39,482 nt of DNA from Aneurinibacillus terranovensis DSM 18919 (GCF_000430625.1 NZ_AUMJ01000056.1:1-39482), one strand, 5' to 3'; shown: positions 15,166 through 24,140, numbered from the stretch's first letter. Made by a program: numbers and translations. Notes: generated by a model not told the origin, from the letters alone.

Positions 15166-15476
15166 TATGACACCTCCAATCGTACCGGTATTTCAAAACA
15201 AATGAAAAAACCCACATCGTTTTTGGTCACGTTGAGGGTTTGAGTAGCTAATATATTTCCAGATGTATCCAATAATGAAGCTCCGAGGATGTTCTTTCCT
15301 ACCTGTTCGTGTTCATCGAGATAGATATATTTGCGAACCGATTGGTTTTCGATGACGGTGTTAAAAATCGGGTACTGGACTTGTGTGCCTTCTACATTGA
15401 CAAGCCCATGGTCTACCAGATTGTCAATATACTGACAGACATCATCAAGCAGAATGGGTTGTATAATTTGAGTCAT
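15165..15476 (-). CDS. Small baseplate/fibre connector protein, unknown
   Basis: The 103-residue product has no recognised family. It is beta-rich with an ordered core (QYPIFNTVIENQSVRKYIYL, VGFFICFEIPVRL) and lies exactly between the gpI-like and tail-fibre genes. It overlaps gpI by 4 bp and touches the fibre gene, so it is translationally coupled to both. In PBSX-like phages this position is held by small fibre-connector proteins. Confidence 0.65.
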   Translation of the reverse strand: MTQIIQPILLDDVCQYIDNLVDHGLVNVEGTQVQYPIFNTVIENQSVRKYIYLDEHEQVGKNILGASLLDTSGNILATQTLNVTKNDVGFFICFEIPVRLEVS

Positions 15477-16042
15477 GATTCACCCTCCGTATAAAAAAGC
15501 CCGCATACAGGGAAATCCACAACTTGAGAGTAGGCGTTTTGTTGTAGTGTAATCGCTTCGGCTATCGTATGACTTGAATAGGTATGCCGAATATGGGCCC
15601 GCTTGTTCCGAACCACGTAATCTTCTGCCAGCGCCAAATTAATAGCAGCACCAGTCTCCTGATACTGATACTCCACTGCGTAATTCGGGATATCCGGTAC
15701 AATCGTGACCGGTGTTCCAAGAAGCAGGCTCAACCCTTCTTCGAAAACTTCTTTGCGGATAGTGCCTCCACGCTCTCTCATTCGTGCGATTAGACGGTTC
15801 TGACGGTCCTGCAGGGGTAAAGAAGCATCAATTGTAAGTCCGTACATTGATTCAAGTGTCGGAAGTAAATCCTCCGCTGTAGCAGGATTGGCTTCTTTCT
15901 GTACCTTCTCCACAAAACTATAGAGATAGTCCAGAACATTACCAAGGCCTCCAAAAAGCCGTTCGTTCCCTGCATCTTTTCTATCCAGCCATCGATGCGG
16001 AAATGTATTGTATAAAAAGTCCTTAAACCCCATAGTTTTCAC
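15473..16042 (-). CDS. Baseplate protein, gpI/YmfQ-like (DUF2313)
   Basis: The 189-residue protein has the compact helical N-terminus (FLYNTFPHRWLDR, LDYLYSFVEKVQKEANPATA, DLLPTLESMYGL) of YmfQ/XkdT-neighbour proteins. These connect the baseplate wedge to the tail fibre. It follows gpJ by one base and precedes the fibre genes, the usual order in Mu- and PBSX-like tails. Confidence 0.8.
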   Translation of the reverse strand: MKTMGFKDFLYNTFPHRWLDRKDAGNERLFGGLGNVLDYLYSFVEKVQKEANPATAEDLLPTLESMYGLTIDASLPLQDRQNRLIARMRERGGTIRKEVFEEGLSLLLGTPVTIVPDIPNYAVEYQYQETGAAINLALAEDYVVRNKRAHIRHTYSSHTIAEAITLQQNAYSQVVDFPVCGLFYTEGES

Positions 16043-16043
16043 C

Positions 16044-17165
16044 TCATGAAACAGAAATCGTACCAGGAACGGCCATTTCTGACGTATCGATCGTTATGTC
16101 ATCGGTTGGATTCTCAATTTTGAAGCTTACAAGTAGAGGGTTCTTATTCGGATCTGCCGGGTCATATGCAAACTTTGTGATGGCAATGAGATCGTAGAAA
16201 AGCATCTTCTTGTCCACATTTACCTGCTTACGGATGAAAGTCTCAATAGCAGATTGAACAATCGGGCCACCTGTTTCCAATGTGTATCCAGACCGCCATA
16301 CACAATTGATTATGCTTACGTCAATCGAATGTGTAGTTGTCCCTTTGACCAGTACCCCTCCCGGCATGATTTCCGCCGGCGTTTTTGTATCTATGAATGC
16401 CTGGCACGACGCAATAAGGTCAGGTCCAGCAGGTCCATCTGCGGCTGAGATAATAATATCGATCGTTCCGTTACCACGTGCGAGGGGAATGACCGTTGCC
16501 GATGCTACACCCGGCACACTTTCGGCCCATATTTTATAATCTGGGGCGGTTCCTCCGCGTTCCGGGGTTTGTGTGCGCTCAAGTATGCGGGACCGATAAG
16601 TCTCGATATCCTCTTCATCGGCCGCCGGCTCAATACAAACTGAATCTGTCACATAGTCGAATCCCGCCTGTGCAATCAGAGTAATACTCCCTGGGGGAAC
16701 GTTGCCAGAAACACCGGGGGTGGTGCATATAACTTTTACACCCGTTACGTTATCGGATCCAGCGGATATTTTTAAATTTTGCCCGGGAATGACAGTGAAT
16801 TGGAGAGGTGGGTCATCATTCACGGGAGTCGTAGTGACCAAAAAGTCATCCGGTACGGGTGTATCAACATCTACAATGGAGCTCTTCCAGAGAGTCACTG
16901 TATGGATGCTATAGGTTGCTTCTTTTATAGGAAGTCCTATGGTATACCCAAATTCCTTCAATTTATCTTCATCTGTTGCCGTAGCAGGAGTTAAATTGTC
17001 ATAAACTAACTTCAATACACCAACCAGAAGCATGATCGCCTGAGCCATTCCGATGATGAGGAACTTGGTAAAATACTGGTTGGCTATATCATCAATCCGC
17101 TTGTCAGGACCTACAAGATTATCAACAAGTACTTGAATGACATCATCTTTTGTAGGCCATGTCAT
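16044..17165 (-). CDS. Baseplate J-like protein (gpJ/XkdT)
   Basis: This 373-residue protein is a clear baseplate wedge protein: a helical N-terminus (1-60), the domain TPVPDDFLVTTTPVN, and the family stretch DEEDIETYRSRILERTQTPERGGT (split here: DEEDIETYRSRIL, ERTQTPERGGTAPDY). VPGVASATVIPLARGNGTID follows. In contractile tails it forms the wedge with gp25 and gpI. It overlaps the gp25-like gene by 4 bp (ATGA). Confidence 0.92.
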   Translation of the reverse strand: MTWPTKDDVIQVLVDNLVGPDKRIDDIANQYFTKFLIIGMAQAIMLLVGVLKLVYDNLTPATATDEDKLKEFGYTIGLPIKEATYSIHTVTLWKSSIVDVDTPVPDDFLVTTTPVNDDPPLQFTVIPGQNLKISAGSDNVTGVKVICTTPGVSGNVPPGSITLIAQAGFDYVTDSVCIEPAADEEDIETYRSRILERTQTPERGGTAPDYKIWAESVPGVASATVIPLARGNGTIDIIISAADGPAGPDLIASCQAFIDTKTPAEIMPGGVLVKGTTTHSIDVSIINCVWRSGYTLETGGPIVQSAIETFIRKQVNVDKKMLFYDLIAITKFAYDPADPNKNPLLVSFKIENPTDDITIDTSEMAVPGTISVS

Positions 17166-17566
17166 ACTCCACCACCTGCTTGTATATTAATTTCTTTGAT
17201 TTCCCCTTGAACAACGAATTTAGCATATAGCATTTTTGTTTGTACTCCATCTACTTCCTGCAGGTAGAATTCAACGTCCTCCACCGTGTCAATCCAGGGC
17301 GGACCACCGTTGTCAGTCCCGATTTTCATCAGCCCTTCCCGTGCTGCCGCTTCTATCTCTGCTTTCATCTGTGCAGTGAAAGGTTTGCCTGCGGTAAAAC
17401 CTACTGTTTCACCATAGTCCGGAAAATCGACAGATTCCCCTAAGTCAGCGAGAAACCGAAGATATGCCTGTTGAACAACGTTATCCGTGTCGCTCACCGT
17501 AACAATATCGTCTCCATTCCAGCGTATCGCCCCGTTTACTACCAGAACATCGGAACCAAAGTTCAT
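17162..17566 (-). CDS. Baseplate wedge protein gp25/XkdS-like (DUF2634)
   Basis: Starting at the ATG at 17566, which overlaps the stop codon of the spike gene as ATGA, the product is 134 residues. It contains the gp25-type pattern VVQQAYLRFLADLGESV, DFPDYGETVG and a helix KAEIEAAAREGLM. It caps the tail sheath at the baseplate. The longer frame from 17581 overlaps the previous gene and lacks a better RBS. Confidence 0.85.
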   Translation of the reverse strand: MNFGSDVLVVNGAIRWNGDDIVTVSDTDNVVQQAYLRFLADLGESVDFPDYGETVGFTAGKPFTAQMKAEIEAAAREGLMKIGTDNGGPPWIDTVEDVEFYLQEVDGVQTKMLYAKFVVQGEIKEINIQAGGGV

Positions 17567-17994
17567 AGGCATTTCCCCCACTCATCATTCTCTATCGTCG
17601 TGAGCAATGGTTCTTCATCCGGATCCATTTCGCCGTCATCTAAGGGACCTAGGATAACATAGGTATGACCACCATTCAGTTGAATCGCCCCTGCTATAAC
17701 CTCCATATTCACCTTATAACCCCACTTGGGTATGTGCGGACTATGCTTATCGTGTCGATGTTGGTTCCCTCCATGTACAGGATCTACTTCACCATCTGGG
17801 TCTGGGTGGTGATTATGAGTGAGATGTGGAGGAATTGGATAAAAGGTGTCTTTCATCACCCGGCACCATCCTGATTCAATGTCATAGGGTTGCACTTGTA
17901 TTTTTACCATGCGTCTATCCTCATCAACGGCGGTTATGACGCCATATACAAAGGCTGATTGTGGCAACATATCTTGAATCCTTTGTTCATTCAT
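17563..17994 (-). CDS. Baseplate spike/gpV-like protein with a His-rich segment
   Basis: The 143-residue protein has an OB-like N-terminal half (FVYGVITAVDEDRRMVKIQV) as in the gpV/XkdR-type spike and hub-associated proteins. A striking segment at residues 57-87 holds nine histidines (57, 60, 62, 63, 74, 79, 81, 84, 87) with Asp and Pro. A short beta end (VIAGAIQLNGGHTYVILG) follows. Contractile-phage spikes often bind iron at their tip through histidines, so metal binding is plausible. It overlaps the hub gene by 4 bp. Confidence 0.8.
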   Translation of the reverse strand: MNEQRIQDMLPQSAFVYGVITAVDEDRRMVKIQVQPYDIESGWCRVMKDTFYPIPPHLTHNHHPDPDGEVDPVHGGNQHRHDKHSPHIPKWGYKVNMEVIAGAIQLNGGHTYVILGPLDDGEMDPDEEPLLTTIENDEWGKCL

Positions 17995-19169
17995 CCGAAC
18001 TGTCCCCCTTCCTCCAGTGGTAGATTTGTGAAGCTAATCTCGCAGCTTAATCCATTGTCTTTATCACCGCTTATCACAATTTTAGGAGCAAAGTAAATCT
18101 GCGATAAACCCTGCCCTACGCCATACATCGCGATCCTCCGATCATTTGATAGTTCCGGGAACCAATCAGTATGAAAACTACCGTACACCTGTTGGCGTGA
18201 TAATTCTTTTAGTAGATTCCGTGCTTTCCGCTGCGCTTGATCCCTTGTAAGCCCCGGATAATAGTAGCGGAGAGTATATTTATTGCCTGATGAAGTCTTG
18301 AAACTTGCTTTCTCCACAATCCGGTGGCCGCCGCTTGTCGGCGTTTTCGGTTTAGTAGATGGTTTGTGTTTCTTTGGATTCTTCGGTATCTTGGCAGGTG
18401 TAGGCGCCCAAGATATAACCTCCACAATCAGGTTTCGAGCTGCATTAGGCGCCCGCTCGATTCTGAATGGCGTGGCTATGTTATAGCCCCACGTAAAGGG
18501 AATCGGATCCTTTAAATAACCCGGCAATTTCTCCCTCGGCCCGAAGAACCACTCCTTGCCTTTTACACGAGTCGTAAATCCCTCCTGCTGTGCAAGATAT
18601 AAATCATAGTCCCAATGTGAGACTTCACGCTGTACATTAACATGGTCCTCATTTTCATAGCTGCCAATGAGTGTGGTAGTCTCAACCGGCACCACTGGGA
18701 TTAAACCATGTTGTTTGGCCAATTGCCGATGCGCAGCGGTTGCCGTTAGATTCTGAAATTTTACTGATTCTTTGAAATCATAAGGGCCTGCAGCAAGCGA
18801 TCGTCCATGTATTGTGACCATTTCACCCATGGATTCGTCAAAGTTCCATTCTGGGTAATCCATTTTACCTTCTATCAATTCAACGAGATTGCCTTCACCT
18901 GCGAACCCCGCTGCTATCTTCACATCCGCACTCCCAAAAACAAGTGCAGACGATGCGGAAGGACCGCTGAAAAGCAAGGGATTCTCCGGTTTGTCTGTGA
19001 CTTCCCAAGGTAGTTCTACGGAGAATGAATCGACACCGCCTAGGCCGTTGAGTTCCACACTGAATTTTGTCCAATGCGGTGTTTTTTTGCCGTTGATAGT
19101 TATATCTACTACTGGCGTACCAACAGGCCGAAATAGCCCTTTCTTTTTTAACAACGTATTGTTTAGCAT
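17991..19169 (-). CDS. Tail hub/late-control protein (gpD/XkdQ-like)
   Basis: This protein of about 392 residues has the gpD/gp27 hub layout: beta-rich ITINGKKTPHWTKFSVELNG, VELIEGKMDYPEWNFDESMG and the shift region TATAAHRQLAKQHGLIP. A Lys/Pro-rich linker at about 268-290 (KIPKNPKKHKPSTKPKTP) separates the C-terminal domain. The start is taken as the ATG at 19169, which overlaps the upstream stop as TAATG, six codons inside the longest frame. It forms the central hub beneath the tail tube, together with the spike protein. Confidence 0.88.
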   Translation of the reverse strand: MLNNTLLKKKGLFRPVGTPVVDITINGKKTPHWTKFSVELNGLGGVDSFSVELPWEVTDKPENPLLFSGPSASSALVFGSADVKIAAGFAGEGNLVELIEGKMDYPEWNFDESMGEMVTIHGRSLAAGPYDFKESVKFQNLTATAAHRQLAKQHGLIPVVPVETTTLIGSYENEDHVNVQREVSHWDYDLYLAQQEGFTTRVKGKEWFFGPREKLPGYLKDPIPFTWGYNIATPFRIERAPNAARNLIVEVISWAPTPAKIPKNPKKHKPSTKPKTPTSGGHRIVEKASFKTSSGNKYTLRYYYPGLTRDQAQRKARNLLKELSRQQVYGSFHTDWFPELSNDRRIAMYGVGQGLSQIYFAPKIVISGDKDNGLSCEISFTNLPLEEGGQFG

Positions 19170-19768
19170 TACAGTGTCAACACCCACCCTGGCCGGATAT
19201 CATGCGGCCCATAAATTAAAACTTTTCGATTTTTGCTATATATCTCCGGCCATCGATCCGGATCTCCCAGCATAATACCTGCAATCTTAGATAAGGTGTC
19301 CCGCGGTTTAACTGTATAGGTTTTCGGCTTCACTGTTTTAACTGCCACCGTTTGCCCTGTCGCGGAAACAGCCGATTTGTTAGCCGCTGCTGTCACTGCG
19401 TCCGGCTTTTTCGTAGCTGTCTGACTGGAAACGACCCGCATTAGTGTAATAGAAAAAGGAATCCTCTGCTCCGTTTTGAAATCAGGCAGGAATTCCTCAA
19501 TCATCACAGGTATATCGAATTTTGATGTTTTAAATCTCACGGGCTTTCCCGTCGTTCGCATCAGACCTATATACATCATCCGGTTGTATGCTTCTTTACC
19601 GAGGAATGTGCCACTCCATGTGATCGGCCGATAGTCAGGGCCAAGATTTTGTATCGATATCTCTCCACCCGGGAACCATCGTTTAGCAAGAATTTGCTTC
19701 CCGCCAAGCTGAGATAAGTCAGGTTTTTCAAATTCTTTCAATTGCATACCGCCAAGCCAAATGTCCAT
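19169..19768 (-). CDS. LysM-containing baseplate protein (XkdP-like)
   Basis: The 199-residue protein has a tail-specific N-terminal domain (1-120, with GWSGTFLGKEAYNRM-like content, here TWSGTFLGKEAYNRMMYIG). A linker rich in Ala/Thr/Lys follows, then a C-terminal LysM domain (about 149-199, TYTVKPRDTLSKIA and the PGW motif). LysM binds peptidoglycan or mediates assembly contact between tube and hub. It is directly behind the tape measure gene, as xkdP is behind xkdO in PBSX. Confidence 0.88.
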   Translation of the reverse strand: MDIWLGGMQLKEFEKPDLSQLGGKQILAKRWFPGGEISIQNLGPDYRPITWSGTFLGKEAYNRMMYIGLMRTTGKPVRFKTSKFDIPVMIEEFLPDFKTEQRIPFSITLMRVVSSQTATKKPDAVTAAANKSAVSATGQTVAVKTVKPKTYTVKPRDTLSKIAGIMLGDPDRWPEIYSKNRKVLIYGPHDIRPGWVLTL

Positions 19769-19769
19769 G

Positions 19770-22700
19770 TTACACCCCCGGGATCAGGCTGATAGGCCTT
19801 GTTAGGCTGTTTCGTTTGTCTTTTCGATTAAGTTTCTGTTCAACCATATTCGCCACCCGTTGAGCCAGCGCATTTGCATCCTCGCCTGGTTGTTGGTAGA
19901 TGTGGAAATGCATATCTCCATGAACCGTCGTTCCCCCAGCGGCCGCACCCACCATCGGATGATTAACAGCTATTCCTGGCCTTACCTGCATACTGTTGGC
20001 CGCCATATTCGATGCGTTACGCAAAACAGGTATTTTTCCAATCATCCCTTTTGCGATTGCACTCACAAGGTTTGAACCCCAAATAGATTGGTCTATGGCA
20101 AGCGGTCCTTCTTTTGTCGGTGATTGTACGCCTAGGTTTGCATGAGCGGCTGCGGCCACCTGTTGAGCAGCTGTACGGACAGCATCCGCTTTAGCGGCCA
20201 ATCCTCGCGCAAAGCTTGAACCGAGATTCGAGCCAAAGTTCTCCATAACTTGTGGTTGCGGCAAAACAGACATGATGATATTTTTAAATCCTGAAATTGC
20301 GGCGACTACTTGCGATGCCGCAGAACTTATCCCGTGAGCGAAATTGATTCCTGCATTTTTCCCAGCAGCCAGCATAAACGTTTGGAGTTCAATGACTTGC
20401 TTTCTGGCAGGCGCTTGGTCAAGTGTCGAAGGAATAGTCAAAGGCTTTATTTGTTCCGTATTGAAAGCTTGTGGTTGCTTTGTCAACTGGTCCATATTCA
20501 AATTCGCAGGCACCTGAATCGGTGGCACGTTTTTCCCCGAAGCCATCTGCTGCAATTGCTGAGAGATTTGATTTTGATTAAGTTGTGCATCTACTTTCAC
20601 AGCCGGTTGTTTTCCCATTGGATTTTCATTCGTTTTTGGAAGAATTACATTAGCCATTAATGTAGGCATTTGCACTTTTTGTGGTAGTGTTTGAGCCTGC
20701 GTTTGCAATTGAGTCATATCAATTCCTGCCGGTATCTGAACAGGCGGCATGCCCATTGCTTGAGAACCAAGCTTGGTAATATCCGACATGAAACTACTTG
20801 TATCGGCTTTAACAGGAACGTCCACCTGTTTTTTATCATCCGCAATGCCAAAGAAATCTTTTACTGCTTGTTTTGCTTTGTCCCAGTATTTTGCGATAGT
20901 AAGCGGAATACCGACAATAGGCATAAATATATTAAGAACAAGAAGTGCCCATCCATTAATGTTTTGCGCGAAGTTTTTCAGCGATGTCCACCAGTCGTTC
21001 CATTTGTAAATCACCAGTGCAACAACTCCGATAAGAGCCACAACAAGCATAATAACCGCGCCTATTGGATTAGCATCCAGCGCCACATTTAAGAGCCATT
21101 GAGCGCCTGTCCAAGCAAGCACTCCAAGTCGTATCGTCCACATTAGGGGTGCCAAAATAGCAGCCGCCGCGTATTGTAGCCACGTGGCTGATGTAGCGGT
21201 ACCGGTTGCAATCGCATATATGGTTTGTGCTGCGGTGACGGCTAACATAACGCTTCGGTACGCTCCCATGATAAATGCTGTGGTACCAGTGATTATATTC
21301 AATGCGATTGTACGAAGGATATTTAGAGAAGTGGCTGCAGCTAATTGAATCATTTGAGCAGCGGCTACAATAATTGCAGGTGTGTAGGCAACTGTAAAAA
21401 TAACTGCTAAACCCTTTACTACCCATCCATATTCGTCCCAAAGATTTTTCACAGTGTCCCAATTTTTATATATGAGATACGCTAGGCCGGCTAGTGCAAG
21501 TCCAACGCCGATATATGTGAATGTTGTGGCCATGACCCCGGTAACTGTAAGTCCGGCTACCTCCATAGCCAAGGATAATGCCCCGAAAGCTGCTGAAGTT
21601 ACCAATACAATTCCGGTTAAAAGCATAAATCCAGAAATTACAGCGCCGCTTATTATTAGTCTTTTCGTTAAATCAGGATGAGAATCAAGGTAATCGGATA
21701 ACGAAGAAAATTTATCAGCAAAAGCAGTAAGAACTTGTGTTGCTACATCTAATAATGGCGTTCCAAATGATGTCTTTACACTATCCCACGCCTCTTGCAT
21801 ACGCTGTAGTGAAGCAGAATATGTTGCATTGGCCTCTGCGGCACGTTCTGTAATAGTTAGCGAGTTTTTCATTAATTCTTTAATTTCTGCCATACTACCT
21901 GTACCGCCACTTTCAATTGCTCCAAAAAACCGACCACCCTGATCTCCTAACCAAGTATTTAAAAAATCTTGTTTTTGGAGTGCACCCATACCTTTTATCG
22001 AACCATCAATTGTATTAATAATCTGCTGCATAGGAAGAAGATGTCCGGTTTTATCTTTAAAATCGTTTACAGAAAGACCTACAGATTCCATTTGTTTTAG
22101 ACCTGGACCAGTAGGAGATACTAATCGGTTTAAAAAAGCGTCCATCCCTGTGCCAGCTGTACTTTGGTCAATACCCCTAGTATTCGCTGAGGCAAGGGCT
22201 AAAATTACATCGTCATAACTTAATCCTAACCTCTTGGCCGTTCCGCCCGCATATTTAAATCCTATCGATATATCCTGAGCGGTCGCGGCTGAAGCACCAT
22301 CAGCCATAACAATTTTGTTTGCTAAGTCTTTTGTTCTGCTCCCATCAAGTTGGTACGAGGCTACAATTTTAGATAGTTGTTCTGCAGTGTCTAGAGGAGT
22401 TTGTTGAGTGATTTGAGCCATATATAACGCAGATTCTCCAACGCCATCTAGTATATTCTTTAGTGATATACCATTTTTCTGTAGAGTATCAAAGGTTTGG
22501 ATGGCATCTGTTCTTCCGAAAATAGTTTTTGCACCAAGGTCCTTTGCCAAGCCATCAACTTGTTTTTTAATAAAGTCTAATGCATCTGTTTTTGTGTTAA
22601 ATTTGATATCCACACCTTTAGTTTTAGCGATTTCTTGCGCCTGTCCTATAACGTTTTTTACAGATTCGATATTTGCGTTGGGTTTAATGGCTTGGCCAAA

Positions 22701-22973
22701 AGCGTTAACTTCAAAAGATTTCATTGAATCCTGCAATTTTGAAGCTGATTCAAGCGAAGAATCAATTGCTTTTGTAAGTGTTGTAAATCCTGCTACGCCA
22801 GCTGCGATAAATCCAGCTCCTGTCCATGCTAAAGTTTCAAAACTTTTCATTCTGGTAAGGACATCGTCAGTTGCGTTTTCAAGCAAATGAAAATGACCAA
22901 TTATACTTTGGACACCTGATGTAACTTGATCGGATAACGTAATTGCGATAGCTAAATCGAGAATTGAACTCAT
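19770..22973 (-). CDS. Tail tape measure protein
   Basis: At 1067 residues it is the longest product in the window and has the expected tape-measure build. An N-terminal TP901-type domain (about 60-420) contains TAGTGMDAFLNRLVSP and QWLGDQGG-like motifs (NTWLGDQGGRFFG). A cluster of hydrophobic segments (about 440-660) follows, then a disordered Gln/Pro-rich stretch (about 720-850) and a helical C-terminus. It sets tail length and may help cross the membrane during DNA entry. By family rule about 1.5 angstrom of tail per residue gives near 160 nm. The gene is separated from its usual neighbour, the tail chaperone, by the cargo island. Confidence 0.95.
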   Translation of the reverse strand: MSSILDLAIAITLSDQVTSGVQSIIGHFHLLENATDDVLTRMKSFETLAWTGAGFIAAGVAGFTTLTKAIDSSLESASKLQDSMKSFEVNAFGQAIKPNANIESVKNVIGQAQEIAKTKGVDIKFNTKTDALDFIKKQVDGLAKDLGAKTIFGRTDAIQTFDTLQKNGISLKNILDGVGESALYMAQITQQTPLDTAEQLSKIVASYQLDGSRTKDLANKIVMADGASAATAQDISIGFKYAGGTAKRLGLSYDDVILALASANTRGIDQSTAGTGMDAFLNRLVSPTGPGLKQMESVGLSVNDFKDKTGHLLPMQQIINTIDGSIKGMGALQKQDFLNTWLGDQGGRFFGAIESGGTGSMAEIKELMKNSLTITERAAEANATYSASLQRMQEAWDSVKTSFGTPLLDVATQVLTAFADKFSSLSDYLDSHPDLTKRLIISGAVISGFMLLTGIVLVTSAAFGALSLAMEVAGLTVTGVMATTFTYIGVGLALAGLAYLIYKNWDTVKNLWDEYGWVVKGLAVIFTVAYTPAIIVAAAQMIQLAAATSLNILRTIALNIITGTTAFIMGAYRSVMLAVTAAQTIYAIATGTATSATWLQYAAAAILAPLMWTIRLGVLAWTGAQWLLNVALDANPIGAVIMLVVALIGVVALVIYKWNDWWTSLKNFAQNINGWALLVLNIFMPIVGIPLTIAKYWDKAKQAVKDFFGIADDKKQVDVPVKADTSSFMSDITKLGSQAMGMPPVQIPAGIDMTQLQTQAQTLPQKVQMPTLMANVILPKTNENPMGKQPAVKVDAQLNQNQISQQLQQMASGKNVPPIQVPANLNMDQLTKQPQAFNTEQIKPLTIPSTLDQAPARKQVIELQTFMLAAGKNAGINFAHGISSAASQVVAAISGFKNIIMSVLPQPQVMENFGSNLGSSFARGLAAKADAVRTAAQQVAAAAHANLGVQSPTKEGPLAIDQSIWGSNLVSAIAKGMIGKIPVLRNASNMAANSMQVRPGIAVNHPMVGAAAGGTTVHGDMHFHIYQQPGEDANALAQRVANMVEQKLNRKDKRNSLTRPISLIPGV

Positions 22974-22989
22974 AGATTCACCACCTCGT

Positions 22990-23025
22990 GCAGCAAAATA
23001 AAAACACCCTTGTCAAGGGTGTGCT
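22990..23025 (-). terminator. Terminator behind the MORN lipoprotein gene
   Basis: Stem ACACCCTT/AAGGGTGT with a short loop is followed by TTTTATTTT on the minus strand. It lies between the MORN lipoprotein stop (23048) and the tape measure start (22973), so transcription of the tape measure must read through it or start nearby. Confidence 0.75.
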
Positions 23026-23047
23026 GTGTAATAATACTTTTCTTGAT

Positions 23048-23761
23048 TTACTGTAAACCAAATTGAGTTTTATTTAGTAACTTGTTGTTTTGAAATGTAA
23101 AATTAGCATTAGCCCCAAGAGTTCCTTCTCCATTATACATATAGATAACGGTATAATAAGGATCGTTTACCGAACCTGTTTCGGAAAGTTTCTGCCCTTC
23201 TCCGCCAATAATTTTTTTAACTTGTTCATACGTCATACCATTTTTTATGGTATCAAATTCGCTTTTCGTAATTGAAACAATGGAATTTGTTTGTGACTGT
23301 TCGTTAGTTTGTTGGTTAAGAAGTACAGGCATTCCATTTTGAACTTCGTATTCGTTCACTAATTGTCCATTTTGGTCGTAAATTTTACCTCTACCGTACA
23401 TACTCCCATCCTTGAATTCGCCTTCAAATACAACACCGGAGTTTTGATTATAAGCCTTTCCATGTCCGTCTGGTTTTTCGTTTTTAAATTCGCCTTCGTA
23501 CAATAACTTTCCGTTTTGGTACGATTTACCGTTAATTATCTTTCCATTTTCAAACAACCCCTCATACGAGATATCACCATTTGGCAATACTACTTTCCCG
23601 TACCCTTGTGGGATGTTATTTTGAACTTGACCAACGTACTTAGCCCCATTACCGTTTTGCACAGGTAATTCTTTTACTGTATTTCCTGTAGCAGGTTGGT
23701 TATCATTGGATGGCGCGCAACCAGCTAGTACAATAAAAATCAATAACATAATTTTTTTCAT
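23048..23761 (-). CDS. MORN-repeat lipoprotein with C-terminal BamE/DUF3862-like domain
   Basis: The 237-residue protein has a lipoprotein signal (lipobox VLAGC, Cys-15). Several MORN repeats follow (about 40-140), with the YxGxxxNxxxxGxGxxxxxNG pattern, for example YVGQVQNNIPQGYGKVVLPN and YEGEFKNEKPDGHGKAY. Its C-terminal domain (about 165-237; FDTIKNGMTYEQVKKIIGGE and a YMYNG strand) matches the small SmpA/BamE-like fold of DUF3862. It would be exported, lipidated by Lgt, and held on the outer membrane face. Such a fusion is cargo, not virion structure. RBS AAAGGAGGGGG. A superinfection-exclusion or surface-fitness role is only inference. Confidence 0.85.
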   Translation of the reverse strand: MKKIMLLIFIVLAGCAPSNDNQPATGNTVKELPVQNGNGAKYVGQVQNNIPQGYGKVVLPNGDISYEGLFENGKIINGKSYQNGKLLYEGEFKNEKPDGHGKAYNQNSGVVFEGEFKDGSMYGRGKIYDQNGQLVNEYEVQNGMPVLLNQQTNEQSQTNSIVSITKSEFDTIKNGMTYEQVKKIIGGEGQKLSETGSVNDPYYTVIYMYNGEGTLGANANFTFQNNKLLNKTQFGLQ

Positions 23762-23843
23762 ATGTCCCCCTCCTTTCTACATCTTACACCACCTCTTTTA
23801 TTGTGTAGTAAATTTCCATTCGACAAACTTTGACAAACAAAAC

Positions 23844-23862
23844 ACCCTCTTGAAAGGGTGCT
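23844..23862 (-). terminator. Minus-strand hairpin terminator upstream of the toxin gene
   Basis: CACCCT/AGGGTG hairpin (about 23844-23860) is followed on the minus strand by TTTTGTTT. It could end a minus-strand RNA coming from the toxin-antitoxin region and insulate the MORN lipoprotein gene. Confidence 0.6.
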
Positions 23863-23891
23863 GGTATGTTATAATCTTCCTGTACAATAGA
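23858..23891 (+). promoter_or_regulatory. Toxin promoter with motif shared with the antitoxin promoter
   Basis: GTGCTGGTA (23858-23866), then 14 bp, then TGTACAATAGA (23881-23891), containing an extended -10 TG-TACAAT. The same two blocks recur inverted at 24108-24140. A TATAAT at 23870-23875 is an alternative -10. The -35 is not canonical, so an activator or a phage-specific factor is possible. Confidence 0.6.
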
Positions 23892-23944
23892 TACGGCTCC
23901 TCAAGGGTGGTCGGCTCACTCCCGTTGAAAGGGGGTGACGCCTT

Positions 23945-24028
23945 ATGACAGTATTCGAAGCAACTTATTTGATGATTGCATTTGCAACATTAATCGTAGC
24001 TATACTGTCATTTACACAAAAGAAATAG
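23945..24028 (+). CDS. Type I holin-like toxin peptide (27 aa)
   Basis: A 27-residue ORF, MTVFEATYLMIAFATLIVAI plus LSFTQKK, is preceded by a strong SD GAAAGGGGGTGA 6-8 nt upstream. The short N-terminal MTVFEA, one hydrophobic helix and a QKK end match the 'putative holin-like toxin' family related to BsrG, BsrE and TxpA. Those peptides insert into or disrupt the membrane when their antisense RNA is lost. It is transcribed opposite to the surrounding tail genes and has its own terminator. In B. subtilis the skin element also carries txpA/ratA. It is too short for normal gene calling. Confidence 0.85.
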   Translation: MTVFEATYLMIAFATLIVAILSFTQKK

Positions 24029-24104
24029 ACCTCCCTTGAGCCTGGAAAGTTGAAGGGTAGGTCTATTTTCTGTGAAATACAACTATGAGCCGTCCCTCTT
24101 GGGA
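24018..24104 (-). ncRNA. Predicted antisense antitoxin RNA of the type I module
   Basis: A minus-strand promoter at 24111-24140 (TACAAT -10 and the GTGCTGGTA block) would start an RNA near 24104. It is complementary to the 3' part of the toxin mRNA. An 11-bp hairpin (24027-24037 with 24053-24064, one bulge) followed by ATTTCTTTTG on the minus strand could end it near 24018; read-through would go to 23844. Ends are approximate. Confidence 0.55.
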
Positions 24105-24107
24105 ACG

Positions 24108-24140
24108 TCTATTGTACATGACCGTAAGTGTTACCAGCAC
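24108..24140 (-). promoter_or_regulatory. Antitoxin RNA promoter, mirrored copy of the toxin promoter motif
   Basis: On the minus strand GTGCTGGTA (24132-24140), 13 bp, then TGTACAATAGA (24108-24118), the same two blocks as in front of the toxin. This gives convergent promoters about 220 bp apart. Confidence 0.6.
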
